Shown here: positions 45,330-53,267 of the stretch, in pieces
Position numbering within the stretch: position 1 is the stretch's first letter
Layout: every line of letters begins with the position of its first letter
Assembly: GCA_900475325.1 (NCBI GenBank)
Contig: LS483371.1
Span: 1,426,001 to 1,490,000, forward strand
Length of the DNA: 64,000 nt
From: Paucimonas lemoignei
GTDB taxonomy: Bacteria; Pseudomonadota; Gammaproteobacteria; Pseudomonadales; Pseudomonadaceae
Direction of reading: 5' to 3'
The notes under the pieces: model-generated
What the model was told of the DNA's origin: nothing
Seen by the model: the letters and a program-made list of their open reading frames with translations, nothing else
Database searches by the model: none
Position numbers and translations under genes: made by a program

Positions 45330-45725
45330 TCAAGAGAGCCTCTGCATTCCTGCGGTCTTGGCTGCCTTACTATCAAACGTGACGGTATGGTCACAGCCCG
45401 CCGCATTAGCGGAGCGTTCAATCAAACAGTCTGCAAAATCAGCGTTGGACTCACTGAATCGTCTCAGCGCCTGCCAAACAGTTTCAGCGTTTTCCAGTGT
45501 TAATTCGCGGGTACGCAGAAGTGTTTCAAGCACCACGATAATTTCAGATTTACTGGATTGATAACTCGATTGCAGCACCCATACCAGCTCTACGACTGAG
45601 ACCAGGGCGATGAAGCCAGGGGAGGACGCAGTGAGCGACTCAATCAGCTCGGATGCGACTGCAGACTGTTTCTGATCATCTTGAGCAACGTAACGCACCA
45701 GCACATTGGTATCCAAACCGATCAT
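45330..45725 (-). CDS. vapC: PIN-domain ribonuclease toxin (VapC family)
   Basis: 131 aa with the PIN signature: 'MIGLDTNVLVRYVAQDD' (Asp5), 'ALVSVVELVWVL' (Glu), 'NADFADCLIERSA' (two Asp) and 'HTVTFDSKAAK' (Asp). These acidic residues coordinate Mg for RNA cleavage. It overlaps vapB by four bases. Length and motifs are complete. Confidence 0.92.
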   Translation of the reverse strand: MIGLDTNVLVRYVAQDDQKQSAVASELIESLTASSPGFIALVSVVELVWVLQSSYQSSKSEIIVVLETLLRTRELTLENAETVWQALRRFSESNADFADCLIERSANAAGCDHTVTFDSKAAKTAGMQRLS

Positions 45726-45964
45726 TTGGCTTTTGCCCCCTGTGCTTCGATGGCAAGGTTCATGTCCTCAATGCTGATCGGTTTGGCTGGTTTGCGTATC
45801 AGCCCTTTAAGATCCCGCACAGAGTGTGTGGCAGCCATAATCGCGAATTTGCCATTGCCGATATCGACAAATTCGATTCTGTCTCCGGTATCAAGACCGA
45901 GGGAGGCCCGCACTTGCGCAGGAATGGTGATTTGGCCTTTCGATGTGACCGTAGCAGCAGCCAT
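45722..45964 (-). CDS. vapB: AbrB/MazE-type antitoxin (VapB family)
   Basis: 80 aa: an N-terminal swapped-hairpin AbrB DNA-binding domain ('TVTSKGQITIPAQVRASLGLDTGDRIEFV') and a C-terminal tail that should bind VapC. GGAGG lies six bases before ATG 45,964. A CCTTAC-N6-GTAAGG dyad (45,988-46,005) lies 23 bases upstream and is a likely autoregulatory site. Confidence 0.92.
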   Translation of the reverse strand: MAAATVTSKGQITIPAQVRASLGLDTGDRIEFVDIGNGKFAIMAATHSVRDLKGLIRKPAKPISIEDMNLAIEAQGAKAK

Positions 45965-45987
45965 AGCTACCTCCGTTGAGTTGATTT

Positions 45988-46005
45988 CCTTACTTCGTGG
46001 TAAGG
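45988..46005. promoter_or_regulatory. Candidate VapB operator CCTTAC-N6-GTAAGG
   Basis: A perfect 6-6-6 inverted repeat just upstream of vapB, in the position expected for antitoxin autorepression. Confidence 0.45.
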
Positions 46006-46030
46006 AGGATATTCAATCTGGGGTCGGCCA

Positions 46031-47143
46031 TCAATACCCCGACAAATCCGCCAACGGATGCCGTCCCTCCCACGCCTTGCTGAAGTGTGCATCCACCACT
46101 GTCGATGGAATGCTCGCGACATCCGGCCAGTGCCAGTGGGGCTGGTTGTCTTTGTCGATCAGACGGGCGCGGACGCCTTCGCTGAATTCCGGGTGGCGGC
46201 AGCAGTTGAGGCTCATGGTGTATTCCATCTGCAGGGCTTCGGCCAGGGACATGTGGCGGGCGCGGTGCAGTTGTTCCCATACCAGATGGGCGGTCATCGG
46301 GCAGCCGTGCACGAGGGTTCTCGCCGCGCGGGCGAGTAGGGCGTCTTCGCTGTGTTGCAGGTGGCTGATGGCGTTCCAGGCGCAGGTCAGGTTACCCACG
46401 TCCAGCAGTTCATCGATCTGTGCCCGGCGCGGTAACCACTGCGCTTCTGGCAGTTGGCCGATGGCTTCCTGCTGAAGTGCTTTGAGCAGGCTGTTGAGCT
46501 GAATGGCGGTCTGTTCCTGCCAGTTGAGCTGTTGCAGGCCGTCGATCAGTTCGTCCTGCTGGTCTTCAAGCAGGAAACGATCCGCCAGACCCAGATCCAG
46601 GGCATCACGGCCGTTGATATGTGCGCCGGTCAGGCCCAGGAACAGGCCGAGCTTGCCGGGGAGTTTCGACAGGAACCAACTGGCGCCGACATCCGGGAAC
46701 AAACCGATACTGATTTCCGGCATCGCCAGACGGCTGCTCGGAGTGACGATGCGGATTCCGGCGCCCTGCAACAGCCCCATGCCGCCGCCGAGTACGTAGC
46801 CGTGGCCCCAACAAATCAAAGGTTTCGGATAGGTGTGCAGGCTGTAGTCGAGCCGGTATTCAGCAGCGAAAAAGGTCGCGGCCAATGCAGGAACCTGCCC
46901 CGGATGTTCACGGCTGGCGTCCACCAGCGATCTGACGTCGCCACCTGCGCAAAACGCCTTGGCACCGTTGCCGCGCAACAGCACGCAGACAATGCCGTCG
47001 TCGCTGGCCCACGCGTCCAGCCGCTGCTGCAAGGCATTAAGCATGGGCAACGACAAGGCGTTCAGTGATTTCTCGGCATCCAGGGTCGCGATGCCGATAC
47101 GGGCGCCGTCCTGAGCGGGAAGTTCTTCAAAGTGCAGGTTCAT
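46031..47143 (-). CDS. Enoyl-CoA hydratase/isomerase family protein (3-hydroxyisobutyryl-CoA hydrolase-like)
   Basis: 370 aa, crotonase superfamily, ECH_2 type. Seen: 'VLLRGNGAKAFCAGGDVRSL' (CoA/oxyanion loop), 'GYVLGGGMGLLQGAGIRIVT' (second oxyanion glycines), 'PEISIGLFPDVGASWFL' (Glu and Asp in the positions used by hydrolases of 3-hydroxyisobutyryl-CoA), and a C-terminal ECH_2 extension ('SLNCCRHPEFSEGVRARLID'). Length fits HIBCH (about 370) rather than hydratases (about 260). It would act in valine catabolism. ATG 47,143 has GAGAGGA upstream. Monocistronic. Confidence 0.85.
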   Translation of the reverse strand: MNLHFEELPAQDGARIGIATLDAEKSLNALSLPMLNALQQRLDAWASDDGIVCVLLRGNGAKAFCAGGDVRSLVDASREHPGQVPALAATFFAAEYRLDYSLHTYPKPLICWGHGYVLGGGMGLLQGAGIRIVTPSSRLAMPEISIGLFPDVGASWFLSKLPGKLGLFLGLTGAHINGRDALDLGLADRFLLEDQQDELIDGLQQLNWQEQTAIQLNSLLKALQQEAIGQLPEAQWLPRRAQIDELLDVGNLTCAWNAISHLQHSEDALLARAARTLVHGCPMTAHLVWEQLHRARHMSLAEALQMEYTMSLNCCRHPEFSEGVRARLIDKDNQPHWHWPDVASIPSTVVDAHFSKAWEGRHPLADLSGY

Positions 47144-47305
47144 CGTGTCCTCTCGAGGCTGTGCAGGTTTCCAACAGGGGCAGTGATGCGCTGTAGGTTC
47201 AGGTTGCATGAGGTGCAGTGTAGGAAATGACGACTCAGCATGTGCTGTATTTGACATTGGCGGTCAGCTTTCCTAGTGTCCGCCCATTGATTTCAAGGTG
47301 TGACC

Positions 47306-47998
47306 ATGACAAGCGACGACCGTATCAAACTTGAAGCCGGCTGGAAGCAAGCGCTGCGTGAGGAATTCGAAAAACCGTACATGGGCCAACTGCGAGAATT
47401 TCTGCGCCAGGAGCACGCGGCAGGCAAGGAAATCTATCCGCCGGGGCCGCTGATCTTCAATGCGCTGAATTCAACGCCGCTGGACCAGGTGAAGGTCGTC
47501 ATTCTAGGCCAGGACCCTTATCACGGGCCCGGTCAGGCTCATGGCCTGTGCTTTTCGGTACAACCCGGCGTGCCTGCCCCACCTTCGCTGGTCAACATTT
47601 ATAAAGAGTTGAAGCGCGATCTGAACATCGACATCCCGAGCCATGGTCACCTGCAATCCTGGGCGGATCAGGGCGTGTTGATGCTCAATACCACGCTGAC
47701 TGTAGAGCGCGCCAACGCGGCGTCTCATGCGGGCAAAGGCTGGCAGCATTTCACGGACAAGGTCATCGAGACGGTCAGCGAACACCAGCCACACCTGGTG
47801 TTCATGCTGTGGGGCGCCCATGCGCAGAGCAAGCAGAAACTGGTGGACGCCACCAAACATCTGGTGCTGACGTCGGTGCATCCGTCACCGCTGTCTGCTT
47901 ATAAGGGCTTCCTGGGGTGCGGGCATTTCAGTCGGGCCAACAAGTACCTTGAGCAGAACGGGATGGCGCCGATCGAGTGGCGGTTGCCGCCGGTTTGA
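47306..47998 (+). CDS. ung: Uracil-DNA glycosylase
   Basis: 230 aa, family 1 UDG, removes uracil from DNA. Seen: the water-activating motif '[20 protein letters not shown]', '[11 protein letters not shown]', '[11 protein letters not shown]', and the minor-groove loop '[12 protein letters not shown]'. ATG 47,306 has AAGG seven bases upstream; an in-frame GTG two codons earlier is possible. It is divergent from the crotonase gene. Confidence 0.96.
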   Translation: MTSDDRIKLEAGWKQALREEFEKPYMGQLREFLRQEHAAGKEIYPPGPLIFNALNSTPLDQVKVVILGQDPYHGPGQAHGLCFSVQPGVPAPPSLVNIYKELKRDLNIDIPSHGHLQSWADQGVLMLNTTLTVERANAASHAGKGWQHFTDKVIETVSEHQPHLVFMLWGAHAQSKQKLVDATKHLVLTSVHPSPLSAYKGFLGCGHFSRANKYLEQNGMAPIEWRLPPV

Positions 47999-48028
47999 TG
48001 AGTGCCCATTCCTGAGCTGGCTGAAGGT

Positions 48029-48094
48029 GCTGCCGCAGGCTGCGAAGAAGGTATATCTGATACACCGCCGTTCGCAGCCTGCGGCAGCTCCTAC
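48029..48094. repeat. REPIN, GCTGCCGCAGGCTGCGAA family
   Basis: Inverted 18-base arms 48,029-48,046 and 48,071-48,088, extending as CTCCTACAGGG on the right. It is a variant of the element at 1695. Its right end supplies the TAG stop of the abrB-like gene. Confidence 0.8.
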
Positions 48095-49146
48095 AGGGAT
48101 TGATCTTCGCTGCGCTGATTCCAGTATCTGAAAATCGGCTCGGCCAGAAACAGCACAAACAGCAAACGCATGACCTGCATCGCCGTGACCAAAGGCACGG
48201 ACAGTTGCAGCACTTCGGCCGTCAGGCTCATTTCGGCAATGCCGCCGGGCATCATGCCCAAGGTCAGCGAACGCAGGTCCAGATGGGTCGCCGAACTCAA
48301 GGCAAGGGCCGCCAGGGCAGCGATCATCATGGTCAGCGCCGTGCCCAGCAAGGTGCGGCCAATGAACGAGGGTGCTCGCTGAAAGAACTGGCGGTTGAAG
48401 TGGCAACCCAGGCCGCTGCCGATCAACCATTGGCCGATCTGACTGCTGCCATTTGGCAAACCGATGTGCAGATCGAAGCTGACGCTGATGACCGCGCTTA
48501 CCAGAAGCGGGCCGAACAGCCAGGGGTTGGGTTGCTTCAGGCGTTGCCAGAGCCAGGCAACCGCCGCGCCCAAGGGGAACAACAGCGCCAGCCATGGCCA
48601 GTCGACACTGCCCCCATGCACCAGCGGTGTGCCGTTGCCCATCAGGTATTTGAAGATCGCCGGAACGCACAGCACCACTGCCAGGACCCGCAGGCTTTGA
48701 CCGGCTGCTACGCTGCTGAGGATGGCGCCGTTACGTGCGCCGAGGTTGACCATCTCCCCCGAGCCGCCAGGCATGCTGGAGAAAAACGCCGTGGCGCGGT
48801 CTTCGCCGCTGCGGCGCATCAACCACACACCGACCACGCTGGAAATGCTGGTGATCAGTGCGGCAAAAAAAATCAGTCCGAAATGGGCCAGTACCTGCTC
48901 AATCACGATAGGCGTGAAGTGCAGGCCGATGCCGATCCCGACAATCCATTGGCCGCATTTGCGGCCGCCGGGTATTTCCGCCAACTGCCAGGGTGTCAGG
49001 CAGCGGACCAGGATGATCGCCAGCAACGAGCCGATCATCCAGGGCAAAGGCCAGCCGACCTGGCTGGCGAGGTATCCGCCCAGCAGGCCGACCAGCGGTG
49101 TTCCCCACCAGGTCTTGAAGGGTCGATCAGACACTGGTCGCAGCAT
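48091..49146 (-). CDS. AbrB family membrane protein (ammonia-monooxygenase-type, PF05145-like)
   Basis: 351 aa polytopic membrane protein with two repeats of the AbrB/AmoA-type family: 'GGYLASQVGWPLPWMIGSLL' and 'GQWIVGIGIGLHFTPIVI' in the first half, 'GQWLIGSGLGCHFNRQFF' and 'LTLGMMPGGIAEMSLTAEVL' in the second. 'FSSMPGGSGEMVNLG' and the later 'MMPGGIAEM' are paired motifs. Known: these proteins are transport or regulatory membrane proteins with no settled function and often sit beside tripartite tricarboxylate transporters. It starts 20 bases inside the end of tctA, so it is translationally coupled. Its stop codon comes from a REP element. Confidence 0.85.
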   Translation of the reverse strand: MLRPVSDRPFKTWWGTPLVGLLGGYLASQVGWPLPWMIGSLLAIILVRCLTPWQLAEIPGGRKCGQWIVGIGIGLHFTPIVIEQVLAHFGLIFFAALITSISSVVGVWLMRRSGEDRATAFFSSMPGGSGEMVNLGARNGAILSSVAAGQSLRVLAVVLCVPAIFKYLMGNGTPLVHGGSVDWPWLALLFPLGAAVAWLWQRLKQPNPWLFGPLLVSAVISVSFDLHIGLPNGSSQIGQWLIGSGLGCHFNRQFFQRAPSFIGRTLLGTALTMMIAALAALALSSATHLDLRSLTLGMMPGGIAEMSLTAEVLQLSVPLVTAMQVMRLLFVLFLAEPIFRYWNQRSEDQSL

Positions 49147-50641
49147 TACGCTGAGCGGAGCGCTTGCGCCAGATGCGGATGATCGGGAACAGCAGCATGA
49201 AGATGGTCAGCACCCAGACGCCGATGGTGATCGGGCTGGACCAGAGAATCTCCATGGCGCCGTTGGAGATCGACAGCGCGCGACGCAGGTTCTGCTCCAT
49301 CAGACCGCCGAGGATGAACCCCAGCAGAATCGGTGACAACGGGAAGTCCAGCTTGCGCAGGATGTAGCCGAAGATACCGATGCCGACCATCAGGAACAGG
49401 TCAAAGGTGGTGGCGTGAACCGCGTAGACGCCGATCCCGGTAATGATCGCGATCACGGGCACCAACGCCCAGTTCGGCACATTAAGGATGCGAGTGAAGA
49501 TGCGGATCATCGGGATGTTCAGGATCACCAGCATGATGTTGGCGATGAACAACGAAGCGATCAGGCCCCAGACGATGTCCGGCTGTTGCTGAAACAGCAT
49601 CGGACCCGGCGTGATGTTGTACAGCGACAACGCGCCGATCATTACTGCCGTGGTGCCCGAACCTGGCACACCCAGGGTCAGCATCGGCACCAGTGCACCG
49701 CAGGCCGAAGCCCCGATGGCGGTTTCCGGTGCAGCGAGGCCGCGCATGTCACCCTGGCCGAATTTCCCGGAGGCGCCCGCGATGCGTTTTTCCGTCATGT
49801 AGGCCACGGCACTGGCCAGGGTTGCACCTGCGCCTGGCAATACACCCATGATGAAACCCAGCAAGCCGCAACGGATGTTCACGACAAAGACCGCACTCGC
49901 TTCCTTGAAGTTGAACAGCATGCGTCCGGTGGCCTGAACCGCTTCCTGGCCGCGATGGGTTTTTTCCAGCAGCAACAGAATCTCACTGATGGAGAACAGG
50001 CCGAGTACCAGCACCACGAACTGAATGCCGTCAGTCAGGTGAATGTTGTCGCCGGTGAAGCGATACACGCCACTGTTTGCGTCGATGCCGACAGCTGACA
50101 GGAACAGGCCGATCAACGCGGCGATAAAAGTCTTGATCGGACGATCACCCGCCATGCCGCCGAGGCAGACGATGGCAAAGACCATCAGTACGAAATACTC
50201 CGCCGGTCCGAAGGCAATTGCCCATTTGGCCAGGAGCGGGGCGAACAACACCATGCCGCAAGTCGCAATGAAGGCCCCGATGAACGAGCTCCATGCTGAC
50301 AGTGACAAAGCAACGCCTGCAAGGCCCTGACGCGCCATTGGGTAGCCGTCGAGGGTGGTCATGACAGTGGAGGCTTCGCCAGGGATGTTCAGCAGGATCG
50401 AACTGATTCGGCCGCCATATTCACAACCCAGGTAAACCGCCGCGAGCAGAATCAGTGCCGACTCCGGTGGCAGGCCCAGGGCGAAGGCAATCGGGATCAG
50501 CAGTGCCACGCCGTTGATCGGGCCAAGGCCCGGCAACAGGCCGACCACGGTGCCAATCAATGTGCCGCACAACGCGGTGACGAGGTTGTAGGGGGTCAGC
50601 GCGACGCCGAACCCCTGGCCCAGATAGCTGAAAGTATCCAT
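49127..50641 (-). CDS. tctA: Tripartite tricarboxylate transporter, large membrane subunit
   Basis: 504 aa, TctA family. Seen: 'GTLIGTVVGLLPGLGPINGVALLIPI' (N-terminal repeat), 'GCEYGGRISSILLNIPGEAS', 'GFIMGVLPGAGATLASAVAYMTE' (second repeat), 'GVPGSGTTAVMIGALSLYNI' and about 11 membrane segments. It forms the citrate/tricarboxylate channel with TctB and receives ligand from periplasmic TctC. It lies three bases after tctB and overlaps abrB. Confidence 0.95.
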   Translation of the reverse strand: MDTFSYLGQGFGVALTPYNLVTALCGTLIGTVVGLLPGLGPINGVALLIPIAFALGLPPESALILLAAVYLGCEYGGRISSILLNIPGEASTVMTTLDGYPMARQGLAGVALSLSAWSSFIGAFIATCGMVLFAPLLAKWAIAFGPAEYFVLMVFAIVCLGGMAGDRPIKTFIAALIGLFLSAVGIDANSGVYRFTGDNIHLTDGIQFVVLVLGLFSISEILLLLEKTHRGQEAVQATGRMLFNFKEASAVFVVNIRCGLLGFIMGVLPGAGATLASAVAYMTEKRIAGASGKFGQGDMRGLAAPETAIGASACGALVPMLTLGVPGSGTTAVMIGALSLYNITPGPMLFQQQPDIVWGLIASLFIANIMLVILNIPMIRIFTRILNVPNWALVPVIAIITGIGVYAVHATTFDLFLMVGIGIFGYILRKLDFPLSPILLGFILGGLMEQNLRRALSISNGAMEILWSSPITIGVWVLTIFMLLFPIIRIWRKRSAQRNAATSV

Positions 50642-50644
50642 GTG

Positions 50645-51103
50645 TTAGTTCTCCAGAACGTCGAGCAGGCCCAGGGGCAACGGAACGTCCATGGCTTTGT
50701 CGAAAAGCAGGTAGAGGCCGATGCTCATCAGAATCACCACGATCACGCTGGGCACCCAGCGACCGCCATACAGGCGCGCCATCGGGATGCCGATCAGAAT
50801 ACTGCTGAGGATGAAGCCCAGCGGTTCGAAGGTGCCGGCAAACACCAGCAGCAAGGCGACGCAGGCGACGATCTTGACGATGGTTTCGCGGTCCAGCTCG
50901 GGTTCTTCTTCGGTGTGCACAATGGGCGCCGGGCGGAACAGCATGTAAATCAGAGCGATGCTCATCAGCCCCAGCATCAGCAGGGGAAAGGCTCGAGGAC
51001 CGACAGGCTCGTAGGAAAACGGTGCCTGATAGGGCCAGGCCATGACCGCCAGCGCTGCGCAGAGCAGCAGCAGAAAAGCGGCGAAAATGCGTTGGATCAC
51101 CAT
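50645..51103 (-). CDS. tctB: Tripartite tricarboxylate transporter, small membrane subunit
   Basis: 152 aa with four hydrophobic helices (about 5-23, 38-56, 78-110, 122-142) and the TctB features 'PVGPRAFPLLMLGLMSIAL' and 'FEPLGFILSSILIGIPMARLYG'. Located between tctC (59-base gap) and tctA, the usual order C-B-A. Confidence 0.93.
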   Translation of the reverse strand: MVIQRIFAAFLLLLCAALAVMAWPYQAPFSYEPVGPRAFPLLMLGLMSIALIYMLFRPAPIVHTEEEPELDRETIVKIVACVALLLVFAGTFEPLGFILSSILIGIPMARLYGGRWVPSVIVVILMSIGLYLLFDKAMDVPLPLGLLDVLEN

Positions 51104-51162
51104 GGTGAAACTCCCGGGTCGCCGTGCCGCGCAGGCAGGGCGACCGCTAGTCAGTCAATCGA

Positions 51163-52143
51163 TCACTGAATCAGGCCAAACTCTTTGGCGAGGGTCTTGT
51201 AGTCAGCGACTTGTTTCTTCACGTAGGTGTCCAGTTCTTCGCCAGTCATGGCAAACGGGAACAGTTCGCGCTGGTCACGCAGCTTGGCGAAGTCTTCCGA
51301 TGCCAGCAGCTTGTCGAAGGCATCCTTCCACCATTTGTATTCGGCGTCGGTCACCTTCGGCCCGAGGTAGAAGCCGCGAACCACTGGCCAGACGATGTCG
51401 TAGCCTTGCTCCTTGGCGGTCGGGATATTTTTCATTTCCGGCTCGTCCAGACGCTTGTCGGAGAACACGGCCAACAGACGCATGTCACCGCTGAGGATGT
51501 GTGGCATGGAGTCGGAGATGTCGGTACTGCCGACCTGAATGTGGCCGCCGAGCAATGCGGTTGCGATTTCGCCGCCGCCTTCAAGGGCGACATAACGCAG
51601 GTCACGGGGGTTGATGCCTGCAGCCTTGGCGATCAGGGCGGTCTGCATCCAGTCCTGGCTACCGACGGTGCCGCCGGAGCCGATCACGACTTTGCTTGGG
51701 TCGGCCTTGAGTGCCTTGACCAGATCGTCGAGGGTTTTGTAAGGCGAATCGTTTTTAACGGCGATGGCGCCATAGCTGGTACCAACCGCAGCCAGCCAGC
51801 GGACGGCGTTTTCATCGAAACGCCCGAACTTGCCTTGCGCCAGGTTCAGCAGCGAGCCGCTCGACCAGGCCACCAGCGTACCGGCGTCGGCAGGGCGCTG
51901 AGCCACGACCGCGTTATAGGCCACCGCGCCAACGCCGCCCGGCATGTAGGTCACACGCATGGGTTTGGTGAGGATCTTCTCGTTGATCAATGCGCTCTGG
52001 ACCAGTTTGCAGGTCAGATCGAAGCCACCGCCGGGTGAGGCGGGTGCAATGCATTCGGGGCGTTTGGGTTCGTCAGCCAGCAGATGCGTGGCAAACATCA
52101 TGCAGCCCGCGGCTAGCGCAAAGCGACGCAAGGATAAAGTCAT
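51163..52143 (-). CDS. tctC: Tripartite tricarboxylate transporter, periplasmic binding protein
   Basis: 326 aa of the Bug/TctC family. Seen: a signal peptide (about 1-23, 'LAAGCMMFATHLLADE'), 'CIAPASPGGGFDLTCKLVQS' (ligand loop), 'MPGGVGAVAYNAV', and 'VVIGSGGTVGSQDWMQTALI'. It captures citrate or related tricarboxylates. GGAG lies upstream of ATG 52,143 and an AACAACAATAA CA motif precedes it, pointing to Hfq/Crc control. It is the first gene of tctCBA-abrB and is divergent from tctDE. Confidence 0.95.
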   Translation of the reverse strand: MTLSLRRFALAAGCMMFATHLLADEPKRPECIAPASPGGGFDLTCKLVQSALINEKILTKPMRVTYMPGGVGAVAYNAVVAQRPADAGTLVAWSSGSLLNLAQGKFGRFDENAVRWLAAVGTSYGAIAVKNDSPYKTLDDLVKALKADPSKVVIGSGGTVGSQDWMQTALIAKAAGINPRDLRYVALEGGGEIATALLGGHIQVGSTDISDSMPHILSGDMRLLAVFSDKRLDEPEMKNIPTAKEQGYDIVWPVVRGFYLGPKVTDAEYKWWKDAFDKLLASEDFAKLRDQRELFPFAMTGEELDTYVKKQVADYKTLAKEFGLIQ

Positions 52144-52159
52144 GGTCAGTCTCCAGAAT

Positions 52160-52170
52160 TTATTGTTGTT
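52160..52170 (-). promoter_or_regulatory. Hfq/Crc-type CA motif in tctC leader
   Basis: Minus-strand AACAACAATAA, a perfect AAnAAnAAnAA, 16 bases before the start codon and close to the GGAG ribosome site. Confidence 0.6.
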
Positions 52171-52459
52171 GGGTATACAGCGGTTTTAGGTGCTTCCTTT
52201 CAGAACGGCGGCCATGACCAGGCCGCTGATCACTGTTTCTTTCAGCGTTTGCGGGGTAAATCAGAGGTGAACGCAGTCGTGCCCGCCGTGATAGGCGTAC
52301 AGTCAGAAAAATGGGGGTGGTGGTTGCGAGTGGGCAAAGCAGCCCTGGACGTTGGCATCGTCATGGTTGACTCCGATATTGTTCTTATTTTGAAAACGCT
52401 TCGAGGCGTCTTTCTATCAGCCACTGATATGGCCGTTTGCCTGATGCTAAACAGTGAAG

Positions 52460-52492
52460 CTTTCGTAAACCTTTCAATAACCTTTCAAGAGC
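52460..52492 (+). promoter_or_regulatory. Three tandem 11-mers CTTTCNNNNNC (candidate TctD box)
   Basis: CTTTCGTAAAC, CTTTCAATAAC and CTTTCAAGAGC follow one another without gap, in helical phase as bound by OmpR-type regulators. They lie 97 bases before tctD and 316 bases before tctC. The rest of the 446-base gap 52,144-52,589 holds no gene I can support. Confidence 0.55.
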
Positions 52493-52589
52493 AAGCTAAA
52501 TTGAGTTTTGATTTGTTTCCGGGCTTCACAGTCGCCAGTGCGCCTGTAAACTCCGGACTCCTAAAAAGTCACGCAATCAGGAGAAGTCG

Positions 52590-53267
52590 ATGCGTGTTCT
52601 TCTCGTTGAAGATCATCTGCAGTTAGCCGAAAGCGTAGCCCAGGCACTCAAGGGCGCGGGTTTGACGGTTGATGTGCTGCATGATGGGGTGGCTGCAGAC
52701 CTGGCGCTGAGCAGTGAGGAATATGCTGTCGCCATTCTGGATGTAGGTCTGCCGCGCATGGATGGCTTTGAAGTGCTGGCGCGTCTTCGCGGGCGGGGTA
52801 AAAACCTGCCGGTATTGATGCTGACCGCTCGCAGTGACGTGAAGGACCGCGTGCATGGCCTGAACCTGGGTGCTGACGATTACCTGGCCAAACCTTTCGA
52901 GCTTTCCGAGCTGGAAGCGCGGGTCAAGGCGCTGTTGCGTCGCAGTGTGTTGGGGGGTGAGCGGCAGCAGCGTTGCGGCGTGCTGGCCTATGACCTGGAC
53001 ACCCGTCGCTTCACCCTCGGCGATGAGCTGTTGACCCTGACCTCCCGGGAACAGGCGGTGCTGGAAGCGCTGATCGCCCGGCCTGGGCGAGTGATGAGCA
53101 AGGAGCAGGTGGCTTCACAAGTGTTCGGTCTGGATGAAGAGGCGAGTGCCGACGCCATCGAAATCTATGTGCATCGCCTGCGCAAGAAGCTCGACGGCCA
53201 TCCGGTGGCCATCGTGACATTCCGTGGCCTGGGTTATCTGCTGGAAAGCCGTGATGAGCAGCCATAA
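52590..53267 (+). CDS. tctD: Response regulator TctD
   Basis: 225 aa OmpR-family regulator: receiver with 'LLVEDH', phospho-acceptor Asp51 ('AILDVGLPRMDGFEVL'), 'ADDYLAKPFELSELEARV', and a winged helix ('LLTLTSREQAVLEALIARPGRVMSKEQVA', 'IEIYVHRLRKKLDG', 'FRGLGYLL'). Known: with TctE it induces tctCBA in response to citrate. GGAG precedes its start. It overlaps tctE by 14 bases. Confidence 0.94.
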   Translation: MRVLLVEDHLQLAESVAQALKGAGLTVDVLHDGVAADLALSSEEYAVAILDVGLPRMDGFEVLARLRGRGKNLPVLMLTARSDVKDRVHGLNLGADDYLAKPFELSELEARVKALLRRSVLGGERQQRCGVLAYDLDTRRFTLGDELLTLTSREQAVLEALIARPGRVMSKEQVASQVFGLDEEASADAIEIYVHRLRKKLDGHPVAIVTFRGLGYLLESRDEQP

